Below are positions 55,177 through 64,000 of a stretch of DNA of 64,000 nt, one piece after another. The stretch is from Rhodocyclales bacterium (GTDB taxonomy: Bacteria > Pseudomonadota > Gammaproteobacteria > Burkholderiales > Rhodocyclaceae). The position numbers and the translations under genes were made by a program. Each line of letters opens with the position of its first letter. Position 1 is the first letter of the stretch. The DNA lies in NCBI GenBank assembly GCA_003105015.1, contig PQAF01000047.1, forward strand, positions 1 through 64,000, written 5' to 3'. The notes under the pieces were generated by a model. That model was not told the DNA's origin. It did not search any database and saw only the letters and a program-made list of their open reading frames with translations.

Positions 55177-57846
55177 ATGTTCCCGGCCACCCTGGACGAC
55201 ATCCTGCCGCTCAGCCGCTTTCTGTCCCGCCTCATCGAGAGCCGCCCGGAAATCGGCGATGCGCTTCGCGTCGGCCTGCAGACTCCCTGGAATGCCCAGG
55301 CCATGCGCGACTACCTGGCCGCCGAGGCGGCCGACGAGGCGGCGCTGCGCCCCGGCCTGCGCCGCCTGCGCGCCCGCGTCATGGCGCGCACCGTCGCGCG
55401 CGACCTGGCCGGCCTCGCCGACCTCGCCGAGGTGACCGAAACCATGACCGCCCTCGCCGACGAGACGGTGGCGCATGCCGCCGCCGTGCTCGCCGCCGCC
55501 CTCGTCGCCCGCCACGGCACGCCGCGCTCGCCGACGGGCGAGGCGCAGGAGCTGGTCGTCATCGGCATGGGCAAGCTGGGCGGGCGCGAGCTGAACGCCT
55601 CCTCCGACATCGACCTGATCTTCGTCTACCCCGAGGACGGCGAGACCGACGGCGAGGGCGCGCGCCTGTCCAACTTCGAGTTCTTCACGCGCCTCGGCCG
55701 CCAGCTGATCGGCGCGCTCGCCGAGATCACCGGCGACGGCCAGGTCTTCCGCGTCGACATGCGCCTGCGGCCGAACGGCGACTCCGGCCCGCTGGTGGCG
55801 AGCTTCGACATGCTGGAGAACTATTTCATCACCCAGGGCCGCGAGTGGGAGCGCTACGCCTGGATCAAGGCACGTCCGCTGTGCGGCGCGCGCGGCGGCG
55901 ACCTGGCGGCCGTCGCCCGCCCCTTCGTCTTCCGCAAGTACCTCGACTACGGCGCCATCAACGCCATGCGCGAGCTGCACGCGCAGATCCGCCGCGAGGT
56001 GGCGCGGCGCGACATGGCCGACAACATCAAGCTCGGCCCCGGCGGCATCCGCGAGATCGAGTTCATCGCCCAGGTCTTCCAGCTCATCCGCGGCGGCCGC
56101 GACAAGGCCCTGCAGATCCGGCCGACGCTGCAGGTGCTGGCGCTGCTCGCCGAACGCGGCATCCTCGACGCTGCCGCCGTGCGCGAACTGACCGTCGCCT
56201 ACCGCTTCCTGCGCAACCTCGAGCACCGCCTGCAGTACCTCGACGACGCGCAGACGCACACCCTGCCGGAGAACCCGGCCGACCAGGCGCCGATCGCGCG
56301 CGGCATGGGCTTCAACGACTACGCCGCCCTGCTGGAAGAACTCGACGACCACCGCGCCAACGTCAGCCGCCACTTCGAGGCGGTCTTCGCCGACCCCAAC
56401 CGCAAGGGCCACGACCTGGCCGCCGTCTGGCAGGGCTGCGAAAGCGGCGAGGCCGCGCAGGAGCTGGCGCGCCTCGGCTACGGCGACGCGGAAAACGGCG
56501 CGCAGCGCCTGGCCGGCATCCGCAACGGCAGCCGCTACCAGCAGATGCCGGCGGGCATCCGCGAGCGCTTCGATGCGCTGGTGCCGCGCCTGATCGAGGC
56601 GGCGGCGGAAACGCCCAACCCCGACGCCACGCTGGCGCGCGGCCTCGACCTGCTGGAAGCGATCAGCCGCCGCGCCGCCTACCTCGCCCTGCTGCAGCAG
56701 TACCCGCAGGCCCTGCAGAAGGTGGCGCAGCTGGTGGGCGCCTCGAGCTGGGCGGCGACCTACCTGACGCGCCATCCGGTGCTGCTCGACGAACTGCTCG
56801 ACGCGCGCCTGCTGGAAGCCGCGCCGGACTGGGCCGCCTTCCGCACCCAGCTGGCGCAGGACCTCGACGAGCACGAGCCGGACACCGAGCGGCAGATGGA
56901 CATGATGCGCGAGGCCCACCACGCCCAGGTGTTCCGCCTGCTGGCGCAGGACCTCGCCGGCCTGCTGCCGCTGGAAAAGCTCTCCGACCACCTCTCCGAG
57001 CTGGCCGACATCATGCTCGACCTCGCCAGCCGGCTGGCCTGGCGCAAGCTGCTCAAGCGCCACCGCGACGCGCCGGCTTTCGCCATCGTCGCCTACGGCA
57101 AGCTGGGCGGCAAGGAACTCGGCTACGCCTCCGACCTCGACATCATCTTCCTCTTCGAGGACGACCATCCCGACGCGCCGGAGAACTACGCACGCCTGGC
57201 GCAGCGCATCAATACCTGGATCTCCAGCACGACGCCGGCCGGCATCCTCTTCCAGACCGACCTGCGCCTGCGCCCGAACGGCGAGTCCGGCCTGCTCGTC
57301 AGCTCGGTGGAGGCCTTCCGCCAGTACCAGATGGAATCGGCCTGGGTGTGGGAGCACCAGGCGCTGACGCGGGCGCGTTTTTCCGCCGGAGACGCCGGCA
57401 TCGGGCGCCGGTTCGAGGCCATCCGCATCGAAGTGCTGCGCAAGCCGCGCGACCTGGCGGAACTCAAGCGCGAAGTGCGCGCCATGCGCGAGAAGATGGC
57501 CGCCGCCCATGCCAACAAGAGCGAGTTGTTCGACATCAAGCACGACCGCGGCGGCCTCATCGACGTCGAGTTCATCGTGCAGGCCCTGGTGCTGGGCCAT
57601 GCGCACGAACACGCCGAGCTCACCGGCAACCTCGGCAACCTGGCCCTGCTGAAGATCGCCGCCGGCCTCGGCCTCATCCCGCAGGAGCTCGCCGAACGCG
57701 TGCGCGAGGCCTACCGGACTTATCGCAGGCTGCAGCACAGCCTGCGCCTGAACGACGCCCAGTACGCCCGCGTCGAACGCGGCACCCTGGCGCGGGAAAT
57801 CGGCAGCGTGCAGGAACTGTGGCGGACGGTGTTCAGGGAAGCGTGA
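55177..57846 (+). CDS. glnE: Bifunctional glutamine synthetase adenylyltransferase / adenylyl-removing enzyme
   Basis: An 889-residue enzyme that adenylylates and deadenylylates glutamine synthetase in response to PII. Two nucleotidyltransferase domains are visible: the first with VVIGMGKLGGRELNASSDID and VDMRLRPNGDSGPL, the second with AIVAYGKLGGKELGYASDLD and TDLRLRPNGESGLL. HGGIREIEF-type motifs appear as GPGGIREIEFIAQVFQ and DRGGLIDVEFIVQALV. ATG at 55177 (MFPATLDDILPL) chosen; the frame is open much further upstream but opposite yhdP. Slightly shorter than the 946-residue E. coli enzyme. Overlaps the convergent kinase gene by 14 bases. Confidence 0.95.
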   Translation: MFPATLDDILPLSRFLSRLIESRPEIGDALRVGLQTPWNAQAMRDYLAAEAADEAALRPGLRRLRARVMARTVARDLAGLADLAEVTETMTALADETVAHAAAVLAAALVARHGTPRSPTGEAQELVVIGMGKLGGRELNASSDIDLIFVYPEDGETDGEGARLSNFEFFTRLGRQLIGALAEITGDGQVFRVDMRLRPNGDSGPLVASFDMLENYFITQGREWERYAWIKARPLCGARGGDLAAVARPFVFRKYLDYGAINAMRELHAQIRREVARRDMADNIKLGPGGIREIEFIAQVFQLIRGGRDKALQIRPTLQVLALLAERGILDAAAVRELTVAYRFLRNLEHRLQYLDDAQTHTLPENPADQAPIARGMGFNDYAALLEELDDHRANVSRHFEAVFADPNRKGHDLAAVWQGCESGEAAQELARLGYGDAENGAQRLAGIRNGSRYQQMPAGIRERFDALVPRLIEAAAETPNPDATLARGLDLLEAISRRAAYLALLQQYPQALQKVAQLVGASSWAATYLTRHPVLLDELLDARLLEAAPDWAAFRTQLAQDLDEHEPDTERQMDMMREAHHAQVFRLLAQDLAGLLPLEKLSDHLSELADIMLDLASRLAWRKLLKRHRDAPAFAIVAYGKLGGKELGYASDLDIIFLFEDDHPDAPENYARLAQRINTWISSTTPAGILFQTDLRLRPNGESGLLVSSVEAFRQYQMESAWVWEHQALTRARFSAGDAGIGRRFEAIRIEVLRKPRDLAELKREVRAMREKMAAAHANKSELFDIKHDRGGLIDVEFIVQALVLGHAHEHAELTGNLGNLALLKIAAGLGLIPQELAERVREAYRTYRRLQHSLRLNDAQYARVERGTLAREIGSVQELWRTVFREA

Positions 57847-59626
57847 AGTAGAAGGCGGCGCCGGCGCCGGGTGCCGCCTCGGCCCAGACCCGCCCGCCGT
57901 GTCGCTCGACGATGCGCTTGACGATGGCCAGGCCGACGCCGGTGCCGGGAAACTCGGATTCCGTGTGCATGCGCTGGAAGACGCCGAACAGCTTGCCGGC
58001 GTAGCGCATGTCGAACCCCTCGCCGTTGTCGCGCACGTAGATCGCCTGCTGCCCCTCGTGCACCGCCGCGCCGATCTCCACGTGCGGGTCGCTGCGCCGG
58101 GAAGAGAACTTCAGGGCGTTGCCGATCAGGTTGGCGAACACCTGGCGCAGCATGGCCGCGTCGGCCGAGACGGTCGGCAGCGGTCCTATCGTCACGCGTG
58201 CCGCAGGGTAGGTATCGCGCAGCTCGTCCGCCTGGGTCCGCGCCAGCTCTGCCAGTTCCACCTTCTCGCGGCGCAATTCGTCCCGGCCGACGCGGGAGAA
58301 CTGCAGCAGGTCGTCGATCAGCTCCCCCATCCGGACCGCATTGCGGGCGATCCGCTCCAGGTGGGCGCGCCCCTCGGGCGACAGCTTGCCGCCCTCCTCG
58401 GCGGCAAGAATGCTCGCATAGCCGTTGAGCGCGCGCAGTGGTGCGCGCAAATCGTGCGACACCGAGTAGGAAAACGATTCCAGCTCGGCGTTGGCGCGTT
58501 CCAGCGCGGCGGTGCGCTCGGCCACCCGCTGCTCGAGCGTGGCGGAGAGCGCGCGCAACTGCCCTTCCCGCTCCGTCAGCGCATCGAGCGTGCGGTTGAG
58601 CTGCACAGCCACTTCGGCGATTTCGCTCGGTCCTTCTACCGGCAGTCGCATGCCGCCGCCCCGCCCGATGGCGCGCGCCGCCTCGGCAATGCGCTCCGTC
58701 GGCAGGCTGATCCGCAGCGCCAGCCGCCAGGCCAGGATGCCGACGACCCCCAGCGCGAGCAGCACGAAGGCGGCATGCTCCGCCGCCACCCGGACGAGTT
58801 CGGCGGTCATGCGATCCGTCGGCAGGCCGGCCACCGCCAGCCAGTTCGTGCCGGCGATCGGCATGAAGCCGACGATCCGTTCCGTGCCGTCCTTGTCGGC
58901 GGCGCGCACGGTGCCGAACCGCTTCATCAGCATCTTGCGGACGATGGGCAGGTCGCGAAAATTCCGCCCGACGGTGGATTCCGGGTCGTGCGAGCGGGCG
59001 ATCACGGTGCCGTCGCGATCGAGGATCGCGAAATAGGCCCCTTCCGGCGGCGCCGCCGAGGTGCTGCCGGCAAGGGGGTGCAGGGTCGCCAGTCCGAGCG
59101 AGACGCCGAGCACATGCCCTTCCAATCCATTCGCCCGGACCGGGAAAGCCATCAGCACCACCCACTCGCCCGTGGCGGCGGAACGATGCGCCGGGCCGAC
59201 GATCAGTTTTCTTTCAGCCCGAGCCTGCCGCACGACCCGTCGCGTGATCTCCGGCACGGCCTGCATGGCGCCGGGAATGTCGAAGGAGGCGCAGGCAAGA
59301 CGGTCCGCCTCGTCGAAGAGGACGAGATGGCCGAAGCGGGGGTGGATGTCCCTGAAATGCGGAAACAGCGTGTCGCAGCGCCCGGTCGCGCCTGCCCTCA
59401 GCGAAGGGCGCTCGGATATCCCCGACAGCAGCCATTCCGCCTCGGAGACGAGGCGTTCGGTATGCACGGCGGTGAGCCGCGCCAGACCGAGGGCCGTCTC
59501 CTCGACGCGGGCGATCTCCTCGCGGACCTCTACAAAGACCTCATAGCCGCCGAGGGCGAACAGCGGCAGCGCCGTGCTCAGGACCAGCCGCCTGAGCCGC
59601 GAGCGGATCGACCATTGCGGCTGCAT
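57833..59626 (-). CDS. Membrane-bound Cache-domain sensor histidine kinase
   Basis: A 597-residue sensor: first helix about 15-35, periplasmic Cache-like domain (about 40-280, with AYFAILDRDGTVIARSHDPESTVGRNF), second helix about 287-308, HAMP, HisKA with His391 (VSHDLRAPLRALNGY) and HATPase_c (RDNGEGFDMRYAGKLF, GTGVGLAIVKRIVERHGG). The start at 59626 (MQPQWSIRSRLRRL) puts the first helix at a normal distance. No response regulator is adjacent. Third member of a set of very similar kinase cores in this window. Overlaps glnE tail to tail by 14 bases. Confidence 0.9.
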   Translation of the reverse strand: MQPQWSIRSRLRRLVLSTALPLFALGGYEVFVEVREEIARVEETALGLARLTAVHTERLVSEAEWLLSGISERPSLRAGATGRCDTLFPHFRDIHPRFGHLVLFDEADRLACASFDIPGAMQAVPEITRRVVRQARAERKLIVGPAHRSAATGEWVVLMAFPVRANGLEGHVLGVSLGLATLHPLAGSTSAAPPEGAYFAILDRDGTVIARSHDPESTVGRNFRDLPIVRKMLMKRFGTVRAADKDGTERIVGFMPIAGTNWLAVAGLPTDRMTAELVRVAAEHAAFVLLALGVVGILAWRLALRISLPTERIAEAARAIGRGGGMRLPVEGPSEIAEVAVQLNRTLDALTEREGQLRALSATLEQRVAERTAALERANAELESFSYSVSHDLRAPLRALNGYASILAAEEGGKLSPEGRAHLERIARNAVRMGELIDDLLQFSRVGRDELRREKVELAELARTQADELRDTYPAARVTIGPLPTVSADAAMLRQVFANLIGNALKFSSRRSDPHVEIGAAVHEGQQAIYVRDNGEGFDMRYAGKLFGVFQRMHTESEFPGTGVGLAIVKRIVERHGGRVWAEAAPGAGAAFYFTLP

Positions 59627-59717
59627 CGCGCCTATCGGTCGCAATCGTGCTGGAATCGCGGGCTGCCGCGCGCCGCCGCGCCCGCGACGGCTGTATCGCG
59701 GCAGCAACCGGCTCCCG

Positions 59718-60983
59718 CTACCCCAGCATCGCGTTCCACATGTTCCTTCCCCAGTCCATGGCGCCCTTGCTCGAGGCGGCGTTGGCGGCCGGGTCGACCT
59801 GGTACTTGATCTTGGGCGGATCGCCGACGGCGACGCTGGCATTCACGTTGATCATGATCGCCAGCGAGGTGGACACCTTGCCCCAGCAGATCGCCGCCGG
59901 CAGGGTGACCTCGTCGCCGAGGCCGGCCTCCTTGTATTTGCCGGCGATGGTGGCGAGGATCTGCTCGCCGACCTGCTGGCCGGCGCCGAAGGCGATGTGG
60001 CCGCTCTTCGGCAGCGGCGTGCCCTGTGCGTCGCCGACGACGAAGACATTCTTGTCCTTCTTGCTCTGGAAGGTGGGCAGCTCGATGGCGGCGAAGCGCT
60101 CGCCGAGGCCGGCCTTGCGGATCAGCCCGGGCGCGCGCATCGGCAGGATGATGTTGGCGTGGGTGAAGGGGATGTCGCCCTTGCTGGTGGCCAGCACCTT
60201 CCGGCCGGCGTCGATGGATTTCGGGTCGACCTCGCTGATGTACTCGATCTGCGCCCCGTACATTTCCTTCATCGCCGCCAGCATCGGCTTGGCCAGCGGC
60301 GGCGGCATCGGGTGCTTGTTGGCGTCGACGAGGATGATCTTGCCCTTGGTGCCCTTCTCCTTCATGCGCTGGGCGATCAGGCAGGCGCGCTCGTAAGGCG
60401 CCGGCGGGCAGCGGTAGGGCGGCTTCGGCACGGTGATGACGAAGTTGCCGCCCTGCTCCAGGAAGGTGGCGGCCTGGCGCTGCACGGCGGACTGCTCGAA
60501 GGCGCGGAAGCCGACGGGGAACTGGTCCCGGGCGGCCGCATAGCCGGGCAGCGCTTCCTCCATGTATTCGAGGCCGGTGGATAGCACGAGGAAGTCGTAG
60601 GGAATGCTTTGCGTGGCGGTCTTGACCGTGCGTCCGGCGCGGTCGATGTCGAGGACGCGGTCCTTGACGCGGCGCACGCCGAGCGCGTCGACGACGCCGT
60701 AGCTGCGCTGGAAGTCGCTGGCCGGCGCGAAGCCGGCGATGTACAGGATGCTGAGCGGGCAGGACATGAAGCCGTCGTTGGGCTCGATCAGCGTGATGTC
60801 GACCTGGCCGCTCGCGGCCAGCGCGCGCACTGCGCCGAGGCCGCCCCAGCCGCCGCCCACCACCACCACGCGCGGCCGCGAACCGGTGGCGACCTGGCCG
60901 GCGCATCCCATGACGGAAACCGCGGTGGCCGCGGCCATCCCCTTCAGCAACGTGCGACGCTTGATCGAGCCGATGTCTTCCAT
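59718..60983 (-). CDS. FccB-like FAD-dependent sulfide dehydrogenase flavoprotein
   Basis: A 421-residue exported flavoprotein of the flavocytochrome c sulfide dehydrogenase / sulfide:quinone oxidoreductase family. It has a Tat-type signal (KRRTLLKGMAAATAVSVMG) that ends in a lipobox-like VMGC, the FAD motif VVVVGGGWGGLGA (39-51), a second FAD motif VFVVGDAQGTPLP, and FccB-type cysteines Cys192 (PYRCPPAPYERA) and Cys366 (AICWGKVS). The start at 60983 has a perfect ribosome site (AGGAGGAG). No fccA cytochrome gene is adjacent, so its electron acceptor is unclear. Probably oxidises sulfide or a related sulfur compound in the periplasm. Confidence 0.85.
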   Translation of the reverse strand: MEDIGSIKRRTLLKGMAAATAVSVMGCAGQVATGSRPRVVVVGGGWGGLGAVRALAASGQVDITLIEPNDGFMSCPLSILYIAGFAPASDFQRSYGVVDALGVRRVKDRVLDIDRAGRTVKTATQSIPYDFLVLSTGLEYMEEALPGYAAARDQFPVGFRAFEQSAVQRQAATFLEQGGNFVITVPKPPYRCPPAPYERACLIAQRMKEKGTKGKIILVDANKHPMPPPLAKPMLAAMKEMYGAQIEYISEVDPKSIDAGRKVLATSKGDIPFTHANIILPMRAPGLIRKAGLGERFAAIELPTFQSKKDKNVFVVGDAQGTPLPKSGHIAFGAGQQVGEQILATIAGKYKEAGLGDEVTLPAAICWGKVSTSLAIMINVNASVAVGDPPKIKYQVDPAANAASSKGAMDWGRNMWNAMLG

Positions 60984-61156
60984 GTGTCTCCTCCTTTGTT
61001 GTCGTACGAACGGGCGTTTCGGATGAGTCGATGCTCCAAGGTTCGTGCGTTCCGCAGGCACGAGCGAAAACACCGCTCGCGCGGTACCGACGAACCGAAC
61101 TGCCTGCTTTTCCTCCTTTGAAGACGGGTGCAACCGTTGGCGCTTATTCTTGGCGC

Positions 61157-61184
61157 CTTATATGGGCTTGTTAACCCATTCCAA
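61157..61184 (-). promoter_or_regulatory. Candidate promoter with spacer dyad upstream of the FccB-like gene
   Basis: On the minus strand TTGGAA (61184-61179), a 16-base spacer, then TATAAG (61162-61157). The inverted repeat ATGGG...CCCAT (61162-61179, eight bases apart) fills the spacer and could be a repressor or activator site. The rest of the 281-base gap between the TolC-type gene and the flavoprotein gene shows no other clear feature. Confidence 0.42.
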
Positions 61185-61264
61185 TATAGTGGTTTTGCTC
61201 GACGGGACTAATCAAAAGATTTTTTGAATAGATAAGGGGAGGCGCAACAGGGAGGCAGAAGAGA

Positions 61265-62509
61265 TCAACGTGCCAAATGCTCGTCGAGCGGCCACAACTG
61301 GTGCGCATCGAGCATCAGGCGGTAGCGCGCCTCGGCGGCGTCCAGCTGAGCCGTCGCTGCGGCCAGCCTGCCCTCGACGGCGAGGCGGCGGGCGTTCAGC
61401 GTGTCGTTGAGGCCGGCCTCGCCGAGCGCGTAGGCGCGAGCGATCAGCTCGGCGTTGCGCTCCATCGCCTGCGCCGCCTCCCGGGCCTTGCGCCAGCCTT
61501 CGTAGGCGGCCGTGGCGCCGGCATGCGCGGCGGAAATTTCGGCGTTCAGGCGGCGCAGCAGCGCCGCCTCCTTCTGCACCGCCATGTCGAACTGCGCGCG
61601 CGCGCCATCGGTGGCGGCCGAGCGCGCGCGGCCCGGCAGCGGAAAGCTCAGATAGACGCCGGTCACCCGTTCGTGGCCGCCCGACTCGGAAGCATGGCGC
61701 ACGCCCACCGTGGGATCGGGCAGTTCCTCGGCCTGGCTGCGCGCCACCAAGGTCTGCCGGCGCTTCGACTCGGCGCGCACGGCGGCCAGCTCGTGGTTGT
61801 GTTCGAGGATGCGCTCGCGCCAGTACTCCAGCGTCTGGCCGACCGGCGCCGGCACGCTCTGGACCGGCTTTTCCGGCAGGACGATGCCGGGATAGTGCTG
61901 CGTCAGTTCGGCGGCGGCGACGGAAGTCCGCATCCCGGCCTGCAGCGCCGCCGCTTCGGCCTGGGCCGCCGCGGCCTCGGCCAGCGTCTGCTCGAGCCGC
62001 GGCGCGTCGCCGGCGCGCACGCGCCGCGCGGCCACCTCGCCCTGCCGCCGCAGCAGGGACACCTGGCTGTTCCACTCGTCGGACTGCACGCGCGCCTTCA
62101 ACCAGCCGAACCAGGCGCGCAACAGTCCGCGCGCCGTCTCGTGCAGGGCGTCGCCGAGCGAGGACTGCGCCTGCGCGACGCCGAGGCTGCCGAGTTCGCC
62201 GTCGAGGCGCGCCTTGCCCGGCAGGCGGATCGGCCGCTCGACGGCGACATCCCATTCGTTGAGGTGGCGCGATGCCTCGGTGCGGCGCCGCGCGGTGCCC
62301 AGGCTCACGCTGAACTCGTGCTCGCCCGCTTCGAGGCGGTCTCGGTTCGACTCCTCGTAGCGCACGCCCGACTTCGCCGCCAGCACGTCGGGATGGGTGG
62401 CGAGGACGCTCGCCACGACTGCACGCGGCGGCAGGTCGGGGGCGTCGTCGGGCGGCGCGGCAACGGCAAGCGCCGGCAGCAGCAGAATGACGTAGGGCAG
62501 GGTTTTCAT
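61265..62509 (-). CDS. TolC-family outer membrane efflux protein
   Basis: A 414-residue exported protein with signal peptide MKTLPYVILLLPALAVAA and the long coiled-coil helices of the outer-membrane efflux family (duplicated Ala/Glu/Arg-rich pattern, for example LEQTLAEAAAAQAEAAALQA and AGLNDTLNARRLAVEGRLAA). CzcC/CusC-like partner of the RND pump. The ATG overlaps the DUF3240 stop (ATGA). The gene order RND, DUF3240, TolC places the outer-membrane gene last, unlike the classical czcCBA order; a membrane-fusion protein gene is presumably upstream, beyond the window. Confidence 0.88.
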   Translation of the reverse strand: MKTLPYVILLLPALAVAAPPDDAPDLPPRAVVASVLATHPDVLAAKSGVRYEESNRDRLEAGEHEFSVSLGTARRRTEASRHLNEWDVAVERPIRLPGKARLDGELGSLGVAQAQSSLGDALHETARGLLRAWFGWLKARVQSDEWNSQVSLLRRQGEVAARRVRAGDAPRLEQTLAEAAAAQAEAAALQAGMRTSVAAAELTQHYPGIVLPEKPVQSVPAPVGQTLEYWRERILEHNHELAAVRAESKRRQTLVARSQAEELPDPTVGVRHASESGGHERVTGVYLSFPLPGRARSAATDGARAQFDMAVQKEAALLRRLNAEISAAHAGATAAYEGWRKAREAAQAMERNAELIARAYALGEAGLNDTLNARRLAVEGRLAAATAQLDAAEARYRLMLDAHQLWPLDEHLAR

Positions 62510-62817
62510 GCGAACCTCCCGAACTCGATCAGGGGCACCAGCCAGTAGGCGATTTCCGGGTTGGGCAGGGTCTCCTTCAGGTGCGCCAGCAGCGCCTGCG
62601 CATCCTCCCGGTTCATGACGATCTGCACCTGCACGCGGCGCGAGCGCCCGCGCACCTGCTCGGCCGAGCCGTGCAGGCGCACCGCCTGTCCCTGACCCTC
62701 GACCCGCGTGTTGGTGAAGCCGGTCACCCATTCCGGATGCTCGAGCAGATGGTCGACCAGGTCTTCCTCGAGGGAAACCGGGAAGACCAGGGTCAGGACG
62801 CAATCCCGTGGTTTCAT
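62506..62817 (-). CDS. DUF3240 family protein
   Basis: A 103-residue soluble protein with the PII-like/ferredoxin-like pattern of DUF3240 (LTLVFPVSLEEDLVDHLLEHPEW, GFTNTRVEGQG, VQIVMNREDAQALLAHLKETLP). DUF3240 genes are usually found next to CzcA/CusA pumps in betaproteobacteria and the proteins may sense or regulate metal efflux; no function is established to my knowledge. ATGA overlaps on both sides show tight coupling to the RND and TolC genes. Confidence 0.85.
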   Translation of the reverse strand: MKPRDCVLTLVFPVSLEEDLVDHLLEHPEWVTGFTNTRVEGQGQAVRLHGSAEQVRGRSRRVQVQIVMNREDAQALLAHLKETLPNPEIAYWLVPLIEFGRFA

Positions 62818-64000
62818 TTCACGCCCTCCTGCGGCGCGATGCCGAAGCGCCGGTAAAGGATCGGCAGGATGATGAGCGTCAGCAGCGTGGCGCTGACCAG
62901 TCCGCCGATGACGACGATGGCCAGCGGCTTCTGGATCTCCGAGCCGGGCCCGCTGGCGAACAGCAGCGGCACCAGGCCGAAGGCGGCGATGCTCGCCGTC
63001 ATCAGCACCGGCCGCAGCCGCCGCTTCGCCCCTTCGACGACGATCTCCTCGACCGCCATGCCCTGCGCGTGCAGCTGGTTGAAGTAGGTGACCATGACGA
63101 CGCCGTTGAGGACCGCGATGCCGAGCAGCGCGATGAAGCCGACCGAGGCCGGCACCGACAGGTACTCGCCGGCCAGCCACATCGCCAGCACGCCGCCGAT
63201 CATGGCAAAGGGAATGTTGCTGATGACGAGCAGCGCCTGGCGCAGCGAGCCGAAGGTGGCGAACAGCAGCAGGAAGATCAGCGCCAGCGCCACCGGCACC
63301 ACCACCGCCAGGCGCGCCGCGGCGCGCTGCTGGTTCTCGAACTGGCCGCCCCACGTCGTGCTGTAGCCGCTGGCGAAAGTCAGTTTCTCCGCCACGGCGC
63401 GCTTCGCCTCGTCGACGAAGCCGACCAGGTCGCGGTCGCGCACGTTGGCCGAGACGACGACCATCTTCGCCGCGTTCTCATGGTCGACCTTCACCGGGCC
63501 GTCGACGCGGACCAGTTTCGCCACCGCCGTCAGCGGCACGCTGCGGCCGTCGGCCAGGGTCAGGCTGAGGCCGTTGAACATCGCCGGCGACATGCGCTCG
63601 CGCTCGCCGCCGCGCAGCAGCAGCGGCGTGCGCCGGTTGCCCTCCAGCACCACGCCCAGCACGCGGCCCTCGACCTGGGTGCGCAGCGCGTTCTGCACCT
63701 CGTCGACATTGAAGCCGAGGCGTCCGGCGGCGAGGCGGTCGATCTCGATGCGGTAGTACTGCAGGCCCTCGTTCTTCACCGTGAACACGTCCTCGGCGCC
63801 GCGGATCGGCTTCAGCGTGTCGACCACCTGCTGCGCCAGCCGGTTGAGCGTGGCGAGGTCGGGGCCGAAGATCTTGATCGCGACGTCGCCGCGCACGCCG
63901 ACGATCATCTCGGAGACGCGCATCTCGATCGGCTGGGTGAAGCTGTAGGCCACCCCGGGGAAGTCGGCCAGCACCTGGCGCAGCTCGTCCATCAGCCAGG
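62814..64000 (-). CDS. CzcA/CusA-type heavy-metal RND efflux pump, partial (5' end outside window)
   Basis: Carboxy-terminal 395 residues of an RND inner-membrane pump normally about 1040 long. Seen: VAIKIFGPDLATLNRLAQQVV and GLQYYRIEIDRLAAGRLGF (porter domain), GGQFENQQRAAARLAVVVPVALALIFLLLFATFGSLRQALLV (membrane start), AGEYLSVPASVGFIALLGIAVLNGVVMVTYFN and the C-terminal helices ending in LPILYRRFG. Belongs to the heavy-metal efflux branch. The metal cannot be chosen from this fragment. A bipartite motif copy lies antisense at 63376-63399 (encoding KLTFASGY). Confidence 0.93.
   Translation of the reverse strand, partial: WLMDELRQVLADFPGVAYSFTQPIEMRVSEMIVGVRGDVAIKIFGPDLATLNRLAQQVVDTLKPIRGAEDVFTVKNEGLQYYRIEIDRLAAGRLGFNVDEVQNALRTQVEGRVLGVVLEGNRRTPLLLRGGERERMSPAMFNGLSLTLADGRSVPLTAVAKLVRVDGPVKVDHENAAKMVVVSANVRDRDLVGFVDEAKRAVAEKLTFASGYSTTWGGQFENQQRAAARLAVVVPVALALIFLLLFATFGSLRQALLVISNIPFAMIGGVLAMWLAGEYLSVPASVGFIALLGIAVLNGVVMVTYFNQLHAQGMAVEEIVVEGAKRRLRPVLMTASIAAFGLVPLLFASGPGSEIQKPLAIVVIGGLVSATLLTLIILPILYRRFGIAPQEGVK
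63376..63399 (+). repeat. Bipartite motif copy 14
   Basis: AAAGTCAGTTTC, spacer TCCGCC, then ACGGCG. Two core mismatches, exact distal half. Antisense within the RND gene. Confidence 0.6.

Overview
The window is GC-rich chromosomal DNA of a Gram-negative proteobacterium, most likely a betaproteobacterium (Rhodocyclales or a near relative). This is inferred from the gene order tldD / nitrilase-family hydrolase / yhdP / glnE, the glcDEF glycolate oxidase, and the RND-DUF3240-TolC metal efflux set. I saw no tRNA, rRNA, CRISPR array, insertion sequence, phage gene or replication origin. Genes are packed tightly, often with ATGA or GTGA overlaps, and no gene-free stretch exceeds about 300 bases.

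Layout. 1-2571: proton-translocating transhydrogenase pntAB (pntB cut by the window edge). 2720-6046: CorA, a soluble GAF kinase and a PP2C phosphatase. 6152-11698: glcDEF with an acyl-CoA synthetase behind it. 11855-16510: HD-GYP regulator, large hybrid kinase and CheY-like protein. 16588-17850: glycerate 2-kinase. 17937-18574: two small paralogous proteins. 18694-20837: metallophosphoesterase overlapping a protein kinase-UspA fusion. 20965-24152: an enlarged YeiH-type exporter with two tiny proteins, a UspA protein and a membrane-anchored protein. 24146-29475: MFS, ChrA, and a periplasmic binding protein paired with a PAS kinase. 29482-36636: six-gene Hyf/Hyc-like membrane complex lacking the nickel ligands. 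36705-45617: SulP and SLC13 anion transporters, a two-component pair and a SulP-STAS-UspA-UspA fusion. 45700-51211: adenosyltransferase, cyclic-nucleotide-binding protein, DAHP synthase, PilJ-like periplasmic protein, TldD and a nitrilase-family hydrolase. 51208-59626: YhdP, GlnE and a Cache kinase. 59718-64000: FccB-like flavoprotein and the RND-DUF3240-TolC efflux operon.

Functional themes. Glycolate is oxidised by GlcDEF, and glycerate 2-kinase could return the carbon to central metabolism. Sulfur or anion handling recurs (YeiH type, two SulP proteins, SLC13, FccB type). Signalling is abundant: five histidine kinases, an HD-GYP enzyme, a Ser/Thr kinase, a PP2C phosphatase and several UspA domains. 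The Hyf-like operon matches the energy-converting hydrogenase-related (Ehr) type rather than a true hydrogenase.

The most unusual signal is not a gene. A dispersed bipartite motif, AAAGTCAGTCCC, then six variable bases, then NCGSCG, occurs about 14 times in both orientations, mostly inside genes. I know of no description of it. It behaves like a DNA-uptake or other genome-wide signal sequence.
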